Origin: Bathynomus jamesi
Lineage: Eukaryota; Arthropoda; Malacostraca; Isopoda; Cirolanidae
Assembly: GCA_023014485.1 (NCBI GenBank)
Contig: JAJOZX010007503.1
Location: 1 to 64,000 of the forward strand
DNA: 64,000 nt
Direction of reading: 5' to 3'
In this document: positions 1 to 10,618 of the stretch, one piece after another
Numbering within the stretch: position 1 is the stretch's first letter
Layout of the letters: each line of letters opens with the position of its first letter
Program-made: the position numbers and the translations under genes
Notes under the pieces: generated by a model
Told to the model about the DNA's origin: nothing
Database searches by the model: none
What the model saw: the letters and a program-made list of their open reading frames with translations, nothing else

Positions 1-234
1 AATCGAATTTTTTTTCACATTTTCTTATCCCAATTCCCCCCCTCCCCTCTCATAATGGAAATAATCTTACCTTCTTTCTGAAAAAAAATTCGATTATGGG
101 GATTTATAAAACTGGTTTTTTTTTTTTTTTTTTTTTTTTTTATTTAAGTAATTTAAATCAGCAATTCTGAGACTAATAGGGATTAAATCTTAAACTGGAA
201 CACAAAAATAAATTAATTATTATTATTCTTTCAG

Positions 235-601
235 AAGTGGGAAGCCAGCCAAGAGGAGGCTGAAGATGATCACAGCCATCAACATTGAAGCTACCCACTG
301 GTCAGAACTAATCAACCTTTCTCAAAGTGGCATCTGTGAACCTGCTCTCACAGAAGACTTTTCTGACCAGGAGCTTCAAGAAGCATTGCTGAATGGCACC
401 AAGCTGGAGCTGCCTGATCTGCCTTCACATTCTCAGTGTGTTGAAAGGGCCGTGAAGCTGACATCTGAAGCTTCCCATACTGTTTATGAACTCGAATCAA
501 GGCACAAACACATTCTGGCCAAAGCCCTAAGCCTCCAGATGAGGCCTTCCTTTGCTTCTAAGGGCTCTTACAGTGAAAATTATGATGATCTTGGGATCTA
601 A
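235..601 (+). CDS. Terminal exon of hAT-like transposase-derived gene (left copy)
   Basis: The exon begins after a polypyrimidine stretch and acceptor (TTCTTTCAG, ending at 234) and reads about 122 codons to a TAA at 599-601. An internal ATG at 266 is not a likely start, because the frame is open back to the splice site. It matches, in phase, the donor of the exon at 62,347-63,625 in the other arm, which puts it at the C-terminus of that transposase-like protein. The tail carries a QCVERAVKLTSEAS segment and a SRHKHILAKAL segment, which I recall from a large family of uncharacterised arthropod transposase-like proteins. AATAAA follows at 647-652. Upstream exons of this copy would lie before the window. 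The right copy has a 2-base deletion near its start, so the left version is the better reading. Confidence 0.6.
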
Positions 602-646
602 ATGTGTCTATTTGACTCTGTACGTGTTTTTTTTTTACTTTTTTTC

Positions 647-652
647 AATAAA
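647..652 (+). promoter_or_regulatory. Polyadenylation signal AATAAA
   Basis: Canonical AATAAA 46 bases after the stop codon of the exon at 235-601, in a T-rich context. It is mirrored at 61,620-61,625 on the minus strand. Confidence 0.6.
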
Positions 653-1275
653 ATTGTAACATTTTCAGGATTTTTTTATGAAAATAGCATTTTTTTTCGG
701 CCGAAAATTGCGAAATTGCGGTATTTTTCGGTACGATCTTTTGACGTTTTTTGAAACGGTCTCCTCAAAAAACGGTTAAAGCTAGGGACCTGAAATTTTT
801 TGTCAGTTATTATCATATTAAGCCCTGACTATCTCGACTAGTCCAAAGTCGATATCTAAAAAAATGCGGAAAATCAACCTACCTTACTGGACCTACATGC
901 CTCATTTACTTGCCGAATGGGCAAGCGGGGTCAACGAGTTAACCAAAAGGTTCTCTCGTTTCCCGTACTTTCCTCGAAACAGAATTACTGAATTTAATCA
1001 AAGGAAGTAAAGTTAATATTTCGAGAAAATTTTCGATTTAAACGAGCCAAAACAGTTTTTTTTTTTTTTTTTAATTAAAATGTATAACTTTATATATTGA
1101 CGTTATAAAGCTATCTTATGATCAATAATTTAATAATTTCTATAATATATACACACACAAACATTGAATTTATAACACTTCATTACCATTACTTAAATTA
1201 GAATTACTTATTCTCCACAATTAAGAGGAAAAAAAACAGTCTAGCCCTATATTACTGGCATTATTAGAATAATTA

Positions 1276-1312
<37 letters not shown>

Positions 1313-1872
1313 TCAGAAAGAACACATTACATAACATACATTACATCCATATATGGATAATACACATCACTATAGATAAGTTTACACAATGTTGGCATTA
1401 ACGTTTATTTCTGTATTTTTAGCGACGAAGAGTTTAATTAAAGAAGTGTTACGTGAATATGCCGTTTGGGAAGTATGACACATTTTCATTTAAACATCTT
1501 TTGAGATTCATTTCTATTTTTATGAAGGAAAAACTATAAATGGTATTAGTGGAAAATAAAAGAAAGTTGCATTAAGTAAATTCTGCCATTACAAATGAAA
1601 ATTGAAAGTCTTCGAAATAATAGAAAAACAAGTGGTAAACAATACGATATAATAATAGAAATATTATTTGTTATTATTATTATTATTATTATTAGTACTA
1701 TACAATATTTACATCAAATACACCTTACAGTATCAAATGTTAAATTTAAAAAGTCTTTAGTTCCTCTTCAATATAATTTTTTCGTTTTCTTTATTTGTCG
1801 TTTTCTCTGAAAACTAAGGCCAACTAAATCATTTACAAAAACTCGCCACATACTTTTAACTATCTTCGTGTA
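653..1872. other. Non-coding stretch with T-rich and (ATA)n tracts
   Basis: No credible gene. It holds a GC-skewed word pair around 690-790 (GGCCGAAAATTGCG, then AAACGGTCTCCTC with a nearby GACGTTTTTTG), probably subterminal sequence of a DNA transposon. It also has a T15 run near 1,057 and an ATA/ATT trinucleotide run near 1,278-1,311. The reading frame at 1,595-1,810 is low-complexity isoleucine and is not coding. Confidence 0.5.
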
Positions 1873-2330
1873 TAGGCGTAAGGGCCCGATTTTGTTTTAG
1901 GGGGAGGGAGGGAAGCGACTTCCCCCCCAAAATATGCGAAACCGAAAGTCGATTTTTAAGTCATATTTTTATTAAACACTAATTGTAGGTATACACAACT
2001 GTACAAAGGCTGAGCACCGAACAAGTTACAACAATAGAGTAAGTTGTAACAGGTTATATCAAATGCGGTACTTAAATACTGCCATTTTGAGACAGGTTTT
2101 CCTTTCTATAATCACATATTGCATGCTTCAAGATCTGAACACATACATTTCGAGCAGAGAGATGATATCCTATATGAAAATCATAAAAAGTTTCGAGTGA
2201 AATCGTGGTGATTGAAAATATGTGCAATGGGCTTTTGCCTAAAGTCTGGGTGTAATTGCCCGAAAAAAATTCAGTTGAGCTGAATTTGGGGGGTTAATTG
2301 ACGCCCCTGACCCCCGGCTTCCTACGCCTA
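1873..2330. mobile_element. MITE with TAGGCGTA termini
   Basis: Begins TAGGCGTAAGGGCCC and ends with the inverted word CTACGCCTA about 450 bp later. Both ends have G-rich/C-rich subterminal runs (GGGGGAGGGAGGG; CCCCTGACCCCC). There is no coding capacity. The size and short inverted ends suit a non-autonomous DNA transposon; the superfamily is not assigned. Confidence 0.5.
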
Positions 2331-2444
2331 TGTCTAGATGTCTATTGTATTTAGAACATAAGCAGCATAAGGATAACTCAAAGCCATCAGGACCTCTCCA
2401 GGTTATCCAAAGTAAGAACCAAAAGACTCTAAATACGAATATAA

Positions 2445-3409
2445 CAGGGTCCGCAAAAAAAAAAGGAGCATGACGAAAATTGCTCTCACGCCCGCATTTT
2501 TTGCCGCACCCTTAAATGTTATATATCTAGCTAAAGATAAAAGGGCCCAGAGTTGTATAAACAAATTTCATCAAAATCGGTCATAAAATAAAGATTTTAT
2601 GGCCACAAACGTGCAATGACTAAAAAAAGTGAATTTCCGCGTAAAAATTTAATGTTCTCATTTTAAATTATTTTTTTCAGATGCCTAAATAATTTTAATC
2701 AATAAAAATGATAATATGCCCTTTTCTAAAGAAGATAACATATTAATAAAACATTATAGACTTGATAAAAATTATGGCGCAATAAAATTATTACAAGAGT
2801 AATTATTACATATTATTACAAATTATTACATATCGAACAATTTTTTTAGTCTTATAATTTCGTTTTCTTTGGAAATTGTAAAATTATATGACATGTTGTA
2901 GTAAAACTTTTATATTTTCTTTAATTTTTGACGTATTGACATGAAATTTGGTACTAACTTAGTTTATTTGTTGCTTATTTGCCTAAAATAAGTTATTTGT
3001 CATTATGTGTAAAAATAAATGTACAGTAAACATTTTCGTCATGCTTCTTTTTTTTTTGCGGACCCTTGTAATAATTTTATTGCGCCATAATTTTTATCAA
3101 GTCTATAATGTTTTATTAATATTTTATCTTTAGAAAAGGGCATATTATCATTTTTATTGATTAAAATTATTTAGGCATCTGAAAACAATAATTAAAAATG
3201 AGAAAAACATTAAATTTTTACGCGGAAATTCACTTTTTTTAGTCATTGCACGTTCATAAAATCTTTATTTTATGACCGATTTTGATGAAATTTGTTTTAT
3301 ACAACTCTGGGCTCTTTTATCTTTAGCTAGATATATAAAATTTAAGGGTCCGGCAAACAATGCGGGCGTGAGAGCAATTTTCGTCATGCTCCTTTTTTTT
3401 TGCGGACCC
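2445..3409. mobile_element. Fold-back element with about 340-bp inverted arms
   Basis: Starts CAGGGTCCGCAAAAAAAA and ends with the reverse complement TTTTTTTTGCGGACCC. The arms (about 2,445-2,800 and 3,068-3,409) are extensively complementary, for example GCGGGCGTGAGAGCAATTTT against its inverse. They surround an AT-rich middle of about 270 bp. A further internal copy of the terminus (TTTTTTTGCGGACCC, about 3,050-3,066) suggests an element built from repeated ends. AT-rich flanks fit a Tc1/mariner-type TA target. There is no transposase, so it is non-autonomous. Confidence 0.75.
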
Positions 3410-3534
3410 GATATATCGTAGTACTTTATAATAATAACAACAAATAATTATTCAAAAGGTCCAGAAACTAGCAGTGTTCAGGCCAACTAATGCGACCCAT
3501 TGCTCTAAACTCCCATACTACTACTACCATCATC

Positions 3535-3603
3535 GGGGTTCAAACCCATGTATCATCCCTTCGATTACAGGGAGACGATGTTACCCACTGAGCTACGGAC
3601 GTT
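3535..3603 (-). repeat. tRNA-derived SINE head (degenerate)
   Basis: On the minus strand there is an A-box-like TAGCTCAGTGGGTAAC and, about 45 bases later, a B-box-like GGGTTTGAACCC. They are spaced as in a tRNA, with a TCCCT/AGGGA anticodon-like stem between them. The acceptor strands do not pair and no clean anticodon loop remains, so this is a SINE head or a tRNA pseudogene rather than a working tRNA. A GATGATGGTAGTAGTAGTA body follows on the same strand. Confidence 0.5.
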
Positions 3604-4609
3604 AGCTTTACTCTATAATACGATAACTGTACAAAGAATCCCAGCTATTTACGAGGTTTCCCTCAGAATATGTCTCAAATCACTCTTAGATACACGAAAG
3701 TGTGTCATTCAAATGAATGCAAGAATCCCACCTACTTACAAGATTTTCCCCTTTTTTCTTAGTCATAAACTGATCTATCGAAATCATATACTGTAAAATT
3801 ATGATATTGAAAACAAATTATTTATAAACCGCGAAATCTTTCAAAATAGTTCTCTCAAAATGATTTAATAGCCCAAGCTCGCTCAAAGAATACTATCTTC
3901 ATACGCTTCTCTTAAGAAATATACTACTTCAACGTATGTGACTAACAACACAAACAAGGAAGTCAATAAGAATTTAACCGCTCAATGGATTATAACCCGA
4001 GGCATTGTTGCTTCAATTGATGATAAATCATGTACGGAAGCCTCGTTAGTATGCTGACTCTCTATATACTTGGCAGCGAGGCCGCGAGCTGCTCGTACCC
4101 GGAATATGAAAGGAGCGGTGCTTTTTAAAGAAAACGGTGAAACCTACGTTCTCTGCCTAAGACTTAATTTCTAAACATCTGTGACAAAAACACTGATGAT
4201 TATAAGGAGAGAAAACTAATAAAAAAGTGGATTTCATCCTTTATATGTAGATGTAGAAAAAGTAAAACTATTTCGGGAGTATTACGGAAGTTACGGGCTA
4301 CCAAAGACCCGAGGATCCACTTTAGGGTAGCCAAAGAAGGTAGTAGGAAAGATTCCAAAAACCGCCCAGTATTACTCTCACACGATGCAAAAATGCACTC
4401 AAACAATTTCACACCATACATAACACATTATTTCGTGCGCTACAACGCGTGAAACTTTAAAGTAGTAAAAAGTGGAAGACAAAACAGGATTGCGCGAAAC
4501 ACTAAATTACGCATTCTAATCTAGGCAATACGTTTTTTCTTAAGGATTTTTATTTATTTATTTTAATTTATAAAGTAATAAATTAGAAGCAGCATTGTTT
4601 CATCGAAGC
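3604..4609. other. No gene seen
   Basis: AT-rich sequence with short open frames on both strands, none with recognisable composition or motifs. No repeat boundary was identified. Confidence 0.4.
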
Positions 4610-4812
4610 TTCATTTACTAGTCTCTCCAAAAATTTACGATACTGTAAGGAAAGAAGTTTTCTGCTATCGCGCTATTAAACCTTCTACTTTAAATTTAAA
4701 TCTATTACTCCTGGTTACGCTCTCATTATCTAATTTAAAAAGGTGTTCCAAATTTATATTATCAATTCTATTTAATATCTTGAAAACTTGGTAGCAATTC
4801 CTCAAAACGTAT
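4610..4812 (-). pseudogene. 3' end of a decayed LINE ORF2 (CR1/L2-like)
   Basis: Read on the minus strand, this encodes a stretch like CYQVFKILNRIDN, then HLFKLDNESVTRSNRFKFKVEG. I recognise it as the C-terminal tail after the reverse transcriptase of a common invertebrate LINE. It is followed by stop codons and frame breaks. It is the continuation of the RT fragment at 7,085-8,005, from which it is separated by inserted elements. Confidence 0.65.
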
Positions 4813-4851
4813 CGCCCGAAATTACATACCAGATAATAATAATGTAATGCG

Positions 4852-4981
4852 TTTTAACAGAATCTGGTATCCGTTTCTTGCTCACCTGAGCACGTTTTGA
4901 GATAAATAATCTTTTTCGAACGAATGTATACATCGAAAGCTGCCTAATTTCACAAAAAACGGATACCAGATTCTATTAAAA
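4852..4981. mobile_element. Small MITE (about 130 bp)
   Basis: Perfect to near-perfect inverted termini: TTTTAACAGAATCTGGTATC at the left and its complement (GGATACCAGATTCTATTAAAA) at the right. There is no coding capacity. It lies inside the split LINE, beside the hAT element at 5,043. Confidence 0.7.
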
Positions 4982-5130
4982 AGCCTCAAAATACATCAAA
5001 TAAATATTTTCTAGTATGGAACTTTATTTTCTTTATTGTAACCAGGGGCGTACACAGCATTTCTTAAAGGGGGGGGGGGCCACACACACGCATAAAGGAG
5101 AAAACTAATAAGATTGTTTTAACAGGTAGA

Positions 5131-5370
5131 CTTCCTCGAATTATCCAACGTAACGATTTCTACAGCAAGGCGACCTATATTAACAATAACCTAAAGTCTC
5201 TTTGCCAACAGGAAGGAGTGCATTTTGCGAATTTTTGGAACAGTTTCTACGGCAGGGGGGACTTGTTCCTCGGGGATGGACTTCATCTTAAGGTAGTAAA
5301 ATTAAGGCTTTGTGGTGATATATCTCACAGCTCAACACAAGTGTTGTGGAATATAGGGAGGCAGCATCTT
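5131..5370 (+). pseudogene. LINE ORF1 SGNH/esterase-like fragment
   Basis: The plus strand encodes, with frame breaks, LPRIIQRNDFYSKATYINNNL followed by LCQQEGVHFANFWNSFYGRGDLF and LGDGLHLK. The GDGLHL block and the preceding order of motifs match the C-terminal block of SGNH/GDSL-esterase-like domains carried in ORF1 of some CR1/L2-group LINEs. There is no complete domain, no start and no continuous frame. It lies within a hAT element and is probably a captured or older inserted fragment. Confidence 0.6.
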
Positions 5371-6011
5371 GGGGGGGATATACTCTGTCCTTACACACCC
5401 TATTTAAAGAGATTCCTCTGCCGAGCGGTGCCCCCCCTAGTACTGTGAGGTATTGAAAAACTCATGATCTTCACTTGCCCCACAAACACTTTGAAATGGG
5501 AGACTCAAAATGGGTGCACACACATTTCTACATTACTGTACAGTCTTTACAGCCACACTTACACTTTTCCTCCTAAGTATATATATTGTAATGTATATGG
5601 TTGTAAATTTTGACTTGGTCCGCAATCGATATGGATCGTGACTTATTTTTGGTTGGTAAGGTACTAGTATTGATGGATACCGTAATGAAATTGACTGGAT
5701 TCTTTGGATCTGATATATTTGCATGTCGGTTATAAATAGATATAGAGTGTAACATAATTGTGGATAGTAGTCTATTATGACTTGATCCTCTGGATCCAGA
5801 GATTCTATCTTTAGTTTTAAATCGATAATTAATTAGTTTTAAATTGATAATTATTTAGTTTTGTAAAAATTGGTCGTTGCCAATGTACAGGCAGTTTTTG
5901 CATAAATTTCTTATGTTCTTGTGGTTCGGAACCCACGTAAAATTGTAGGTTCCCTCCGCCACCAAGGAGGACACACACAATACACAATTACGAACACAGT
6001 TAGGTAGACCA

Positions 6012-6018
<7 letters not shown>

Positions 6019-6082
<64 letters not shown>
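6019..6082. repeat. (TA)n microsatellite
   Basis: About 60 bases of TA. The corresponding right-arm site (about 56,004-56,268) contains an extra hairpin of about 170 bp, so this is the site of the largest structural difference between the arms. Confidence 0.9.
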
Positions 6083-6087
<5 letters not shown>

Positions 6088-6303
6088 GAACCAAATGTAG
6101 GTGGACAGTAAATGATAACATTTATTTTGAGAATACATATTTAATTTTTTGTATACTATAATACAAAATAAAATTTAAATAAATTTAGTTATAATATTTA
6201 ATATAATATAACACAAACACCATAGTTATAATGAACACCATAGTTATAATATAATATAACACAAACCGTATTCAACCTACTGTCCACCTACTTTTGGTTC
6301 ACC
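6083..6303. mobile_element. mariner-type MITE inserted in a (TA)n tract
   Basis: The inverted termini AGGGTGAACCAAATGTAGG and, at the other end, CCTACTTTTGGTTCACC bound about 220 bp of AT-rich DNA, with TA repeats immediately on both sides. TA flanks and a GGTGAACC-type end fit a Tc1/mariner non-autonomous element. A 21-bp duplication around ACACCATAGTTATAAT lies inside. Confidence 0.65.
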
Positions 6304-6354
<51 letters not shown>

Positions 6355-6381
6355 ATATTATATATATATATATATTATATA

Positions 6382-6427
<46 letters not shown>

Positions 6428-6470
6428 CACACACACACACGCATATATATATGTGTGTGTGTGTGTGTGC
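6304..6470. repeat. (TA)n then (AC)n-(AT)n-(GT)n microsatellite
   Basis: A long TA run is followed by ACACAC...GCATATATATAT...GTGTGT. The last 45 bases are almost perfectly self-complementary, the same architecture as the centre of the giant palindrome. Frames through it encode only Tyr-Ile repeats. Confidence 0.85.
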
Positions 6471-7084
6471 TCAAAATTGATGATGACTGATTTGGAATCA
6501 AAATGAATTGCATCTTGGAAGGCTTCACAGTTGTATTTTATTTCCAATTTATGGGCAAAGAATCAAATTTGCACAAATTAATCGTACGTATGAAGACATA
6601 TATAAACGTTCCTAAGCCAGCCAAAATTGCTTTTGAGTTAATAACATGTCCTGGTAACCATGAAATAACTGAAATTCCGTATGACATCAAGATTTTTTTT
6701 GTGATAAATGTTGCAGTTATCGATTTTGAAAATTTTTTTTCAAATATCTTTAATGAGAGTAGTAGTAATTTTTACAATGGGGACTATGCCCCCCTTTATG
6801 TACGCCACTGATTATAACCTAACCTAAACTAACCCCGTAAACGCTAAATCTGACGCGAAGTGGGTGAATAAGTCAAATACAAATAAATAAACTATACAGA
6901 AAATGAGTGACAATTATTTGCTGCCAATTTTGATAAGATAACATTAACTATTATTTTTTTTATGGTATTAATATTGATTTGCGCACCATATCATACATAT
7001 TTTCTTTCATTATTTTTTACGAGGATTCTCAATATATTATTGTTTTCTAAGGTTTAGGCGATGTGTTCTGCGGAATATTAACCA

Positions 7085-8005
7085 AAAACCAATTATATTG
7101 GCCTCTCCGACTTCTCTTTTCCAGTGAAAATCAATCAAGTTCCGCTATTCTTTGTTTGTAGTTTTTATTGCGCTTTTATTACGATGGTTAGGTAAAAGCT
7201 TGATCGCTCTTCTCCGAATTCTTTAAAGTGTTTCTATATCTTTTCCTCATATATGGAGACCAGAACTATATGACGTACTCTAATTAACGTGGTCGAACTA
7301 AGGACTTATGCGACAGTAATATGATGTCTTTAGATTTGTACTCGAGATTTCGGGATATAAAACCCCAACACTTTATTAGCTTTTTTATTACTGACTTCGG
7401 CTCATTGCTTTGAAAACTAAGTCATTTGTAACTATAACGCCTAAATCTTTCTCCTCCGTTATCGAACTAAGGTCTTTACCTGCCATACAATAACTAAACT
7501 CTGCTAACTAACTAAACCCTTCAACATCTCAAGGCGTAAATTTACGCCAGGCGATCAACATTTTTCAGGCATGGAGGGGAAACTGTGGGATTTAAAGGGG
7601 TTAAATTTCATCTGCCATTTATCCGACTAATCAACGACTCCATTAAGATCACTGCAACGCCTTTCTATCGAATCTACTATATACACTTTACCGCCGAGTT
7701 TCGTATAGTCCCCAAATTCTGAAATTTTACTAATCAGATTAATATCGAGATCATTTACGTAAACAATGAACAAGATTGGCCCCAACACAGATCCTTGAGG
7801 AACCCCGCTAGTTATCTTTCCCCACTCCAACGCCGATCCATTTATTACAACTCTGTTGTCCTCTCTGTTAACCGGTTTTCAATTCATTTTAATATGTTAC
7901 CGCTAATACTATGCGCTTGAATTTATGGGGGACCGTGCCCAACGCTTCGCAAAGTTCAAATATACAGCATCCATAGCCATAGCCTTTGCTTGCAAAAATA
8001 AATAA
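7085..8005 (-). pseudogene. Decayed LINE reverse-transcriptase fragment
   Basis: On the minus strand: DAVYLNFAK (RT motif A region), then SGVPQGSVLGPILFIVYVNDL (RT domain 4, with the PQGSVLGP signature), then FGDYTKLGGK where a functional copy has F/Y-A-D-D-T, then SDKWQMKFN and later FSLEKRSRRGQ. The catalytic D-D pair is lost (G-D-Y), and there are several stops and frame breaks, so it is dead. The motif order resembles CR1/Jockey-group elements; the clade call is from memory. The coding stretch resumes at 4,812 after the insertions at 4,852-6,818. Confidence 0.8.
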
Positions 8006-8040
8006 ATAAAAACCAGGTTCTTTATGGTATAAATGAATCG

Positions 8041-8058
8041 ACCCCCCCCCCCCCCCCC
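8041..8058. repeat. Poly-C run
   Basis: A run of about 18 C immediately beside the LINE fragment. The right-arm counterpart near 54,016 is a G run of different length, as expected for homopolymer noise or slippage. Confidence 0.9.
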
Positions 8059-8422
8059 AACTGAACTACGTCAACAGCAGTTAAATACTTTAGTTTGATT
8101 TACAAAGGTCTATTTCGGTTTTCCCAGAAGCTGATATAAATAAGATAATACAAATCGATACAAATTGATATACGTACAAAATATGGACAACTGCTAGTAC
8201 AGTACGCATTACGAAGGAGAAACACCGATAATATAGTCAATATAATTTGAAGTAAAAACTTTATATACGACACGAAACCCTTTCTTTAATGAATGTAAAT
8301 TTATCTATTATGTCTATCTCAAATTTTCTCCTTTACTTAACGGATAAATAAACCATAAAATATAGGTCAAACTGTATAAATAAATCGACTTAAGTGGATA
8401 CCGTACGTGTCTCTGATCTTAC

Positions 8423-8611
8423 CTGCGTAAAGCACCTCATATTCCGCGAACAAAGCCTGGCTAAACGCGTCTGTGAGGTGCAGAGTGCAGCTGACATTCG
8501 TTGCTGAAGAAGAGGGTCCTCCACTCGTTCCAGCTGCTGCGAGAGGCTCTCGAAGGTCTGCTGTTCAACTGCCATTGCGTCCTGCAACGTGTGAATTAAC
8601 TCAACCAAACC
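8423..8611 (-). CDS. Internal host-gene exon, 63 codons (left copy)
   Basis: The minus strand reads an acceptor (CTTTTCCAG), then 189 bp of open frame, then a strong donor (CAG|GTAAGA). Both ends are phase 0. The peptide runs GLVELIHTLQDAMAVEQQ, then LSQQLERVEDPLLQQRM, then SAALCTSQTRLARL and SRNMRCFTQ. It is helical and Gln/Leu/Arg-rich, likely coiled coil. It is not low-complexity and resembles no transposon protein I know, so a cellular gene is the best explanation. I do not recognise the family. No neighbouring exon could be identified within the window, implying large introns. The copy at 53,462-53,650 is identical in frame. Confidence 0.65.
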
Positions 8612-10198
8612 CTGGAAAAGAAAAACAAACTTTTAACCCTATCTCCAATTACTCAAATACAGCACACATACCACACTCGGTAGAAATTTTTATGATCAGT
8701 GGCGAAAATATGGAGGTGTTTCTCCAAAATGACTCTTAATTCTGTAAGAATGAAAACAATTACAATTCAATTGGTTTCTGTATTCAATTTCGTTTCTTTC
8801 GCCGTAGCATTTGTTAACGAAACCCTTTTCTCTACTCACCAGACCCGCGACTCTTTATAACCGGAAACTCTTTCCAAGTTCTGATATTTATTTACGTAAA
8901 ACACGAATCCTCGAACTGTTTGTAACAATCGGAGGGAGACTCGTGCTCTACGAACTGCGAGACTCGCTAACGAAACTTACGTAAAAGTATATATAATTAA
9001 TATCAAAGTAAAATACAGTTTGGGAACGTGGAACTGTCAAATTTCGTAAGAAATCTTAAAATTTTCTGATCCCCAAAATTACATTATGAAAATAAATCGT
9101 GACTTTCCTAATACGAGTAACCTCCAAAATATCTGCGCTTCATGTGGCAAAAGCGAATACCTAAAATTCTATTAAAAATGTCGGTAAAAGAATGAAAAGA
9201 GTTCATTCTTAAATGTATTTAATTATCTAGTTCAACAAAATGGCTACTTATATAACGGCCATCAGGTTCTTCGAATCTAAAAGCAATTCCATCCCATCTT
9301 ATATCCATAAAAGACGAGAAACCCCAGCCCTTAATTCCTATAAGAATGAAGGACAAGGTCGCCAACCAACGCGAGCGATCGTACGAACGGGGTCGCTCCT
9401 AATTTTTTATGAGTTGAGTGGGAATCAATAGTAAATAGCTGATGCGGGTGTTCACTCACGCCGCTTATACGGACCGTCCGTCTTCCTCATGACACGAATG
9501 TTCGCGCACGCCCCGCTTTTGAATGCAGTCCTGCCCAAGACAAAAATGCTGTAGGAATCATTTATTTTTTACACACTTCGATTTTAAACATTAAAAAATG
9601 CATTTTAAATACGTAAAAACGTACGACTCGCCTAAGATGTATTAAGATAGTGTATATTCTAGCAAATTAATATACGGATCGTAACCGAAATAGCGTTCCA
9701 TCCGGCCCGAGTTACGTATAAAACAACTCGCGTCGCGTGGCTTAATGATAACGAGTTACGAACTAGTTACGTGGTACAAAACTCTATAATGAAGAGAAGC
9801 CACGGAATTAGTACTTTAGAATATAATTAAAGAAGTAAATTAAAATCTTAATTAAATAGTTCTCTCTCTTAAAATGAAAATGAAAAATTCTCCCCGTCTC
9901 CAATATCTATTCATTCTCTCTCGACCAACGTTCATTTTAGGTTTCCTTTATTCGCAAATACCCATCATTTTCCCCTTACAAAAAATCAATAAATAAAAAG
10001 AAATCAAATTATAAATAAATTTCATTTTTCTTTTTTACTGTAATTAATTAATTAATTAATGGGAGGAACAAAAAGGGGACAGAAATTAATTTCTGTACAC
10101 TTTCGATTCATCAAAAAAAAAATATAAAAACACCTGCCAATCTTTATAACGACATATGAATTACGTATGACGTATGAGCATAAAACTGTGTATATATA

Positions 10199-10254
<56 letters not shown>

Positions 10255-10362
10255 TCTGCAATATTCGCACGAAACAGATTCACAAAATAAGCCATCTGAA
10301 AGTTGTAAAAGTAAAGTATGTACGCATATATAGGGGTCTATATCTGGACTGGTGAATGCGTG
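8612..10362. other. Putative intron or intergenic DNA
   Basis: No gene. AT-rich with scattered short frames; the 9,240-9,431 frame has no recognisable domain. A (TA)n tract lies at about 10,191-10,252. Confidence 0.45.
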
Positions 10363-10543
10363 TGTTACAGGGAATCTGTTAACTAGGTATTTCATGAAAT
10401 CCCTAAAATGTTCAGTGATTTTATGTATGGTTAAGTCGCAATATTTTCGTTAGTTTTAACGAAAATATCAACTTAACCTTACACGAAATGCCTGAACATT
10501 TTAGGGATTTCATGAAATTCCTACTCTCAGATTCCCTGTAACA
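10363..10543. mobile_element. Palindromic MITE with TGTTACAGGGAATCT ends
   Basis: About 181 bp that folds on itself almost completely. TGTTACAGGGAATCT at the left is matched by AGATTCCCTGTAACA at the right. The inner halves (ATTTCATGAAATCCCTAAAA and its inverse; GGTTAAGT/ACTTAACC; ACGAAAATAT/ATATTTTCGT) continue the stem to the middle. It is flanked on the right by a (TA)n-(GA)n tract. Confidence 0.8.
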
Positions 10544-10544
10544 T

Positions 10545-10603
<59 letters not shown>

Positions 10604-10618
10604 AGAGAGAGAGAGAGA
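10544..10618. repeat. (TA)n-(GA)n microsatellite
   Basis: TA dinucleotides passing into about 9 GA units, directly abutting the palindromic MITE. Confidence 0.9.

Larger units (their letters stand above)
5043..6810. mobile_element. Non-autonomous hAT element with 8-bp target duplication
   Basis: The left end is CAGGGGCGTACACAGC and the right end reads (inverted) CAGTGGCGTACATAAAGG, both typical hAT termini. The 8 bases before the element are ATTGTAAC and those after it are ATTATAAC (7 of 8 identical), the expected hAT target duplication. The interior holds a decayed LINE esterase fragment (5,131-5,370), (TA)n microsatellites and a small MITE, but no hAT transposase. It interrupts the LINE whose pieces lie at 7,085-8,005 and 4,610-4,812. 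Confidence 0.8.

Noticed and set aside
3535..3603. Functional tRNA gene
   Set aside because: A and B boxes are present, but the acceptor stem does not pair and the anticodon loop is irregular; better read as a SINE head.
5855..6506. Tyr-Ile-rich reading frames near (TA)n tracts (also 10,144-10,395, 50,110-50,292, 51,820-52,032)
   Set aside because: Translation of TA dinucleotide repeats.
6503..6811. 102-codon plus-strand frame
   Set aside because: It ends exactly at the hAT terminus and includes the terminal repeat sequence in its coding frame. No motif; chance open frame.
8473..8739. Plus-strand frame opposite the host exon
   Set aside because: Shadow of the minus-strand exon; it crosses the acceptor and intron.
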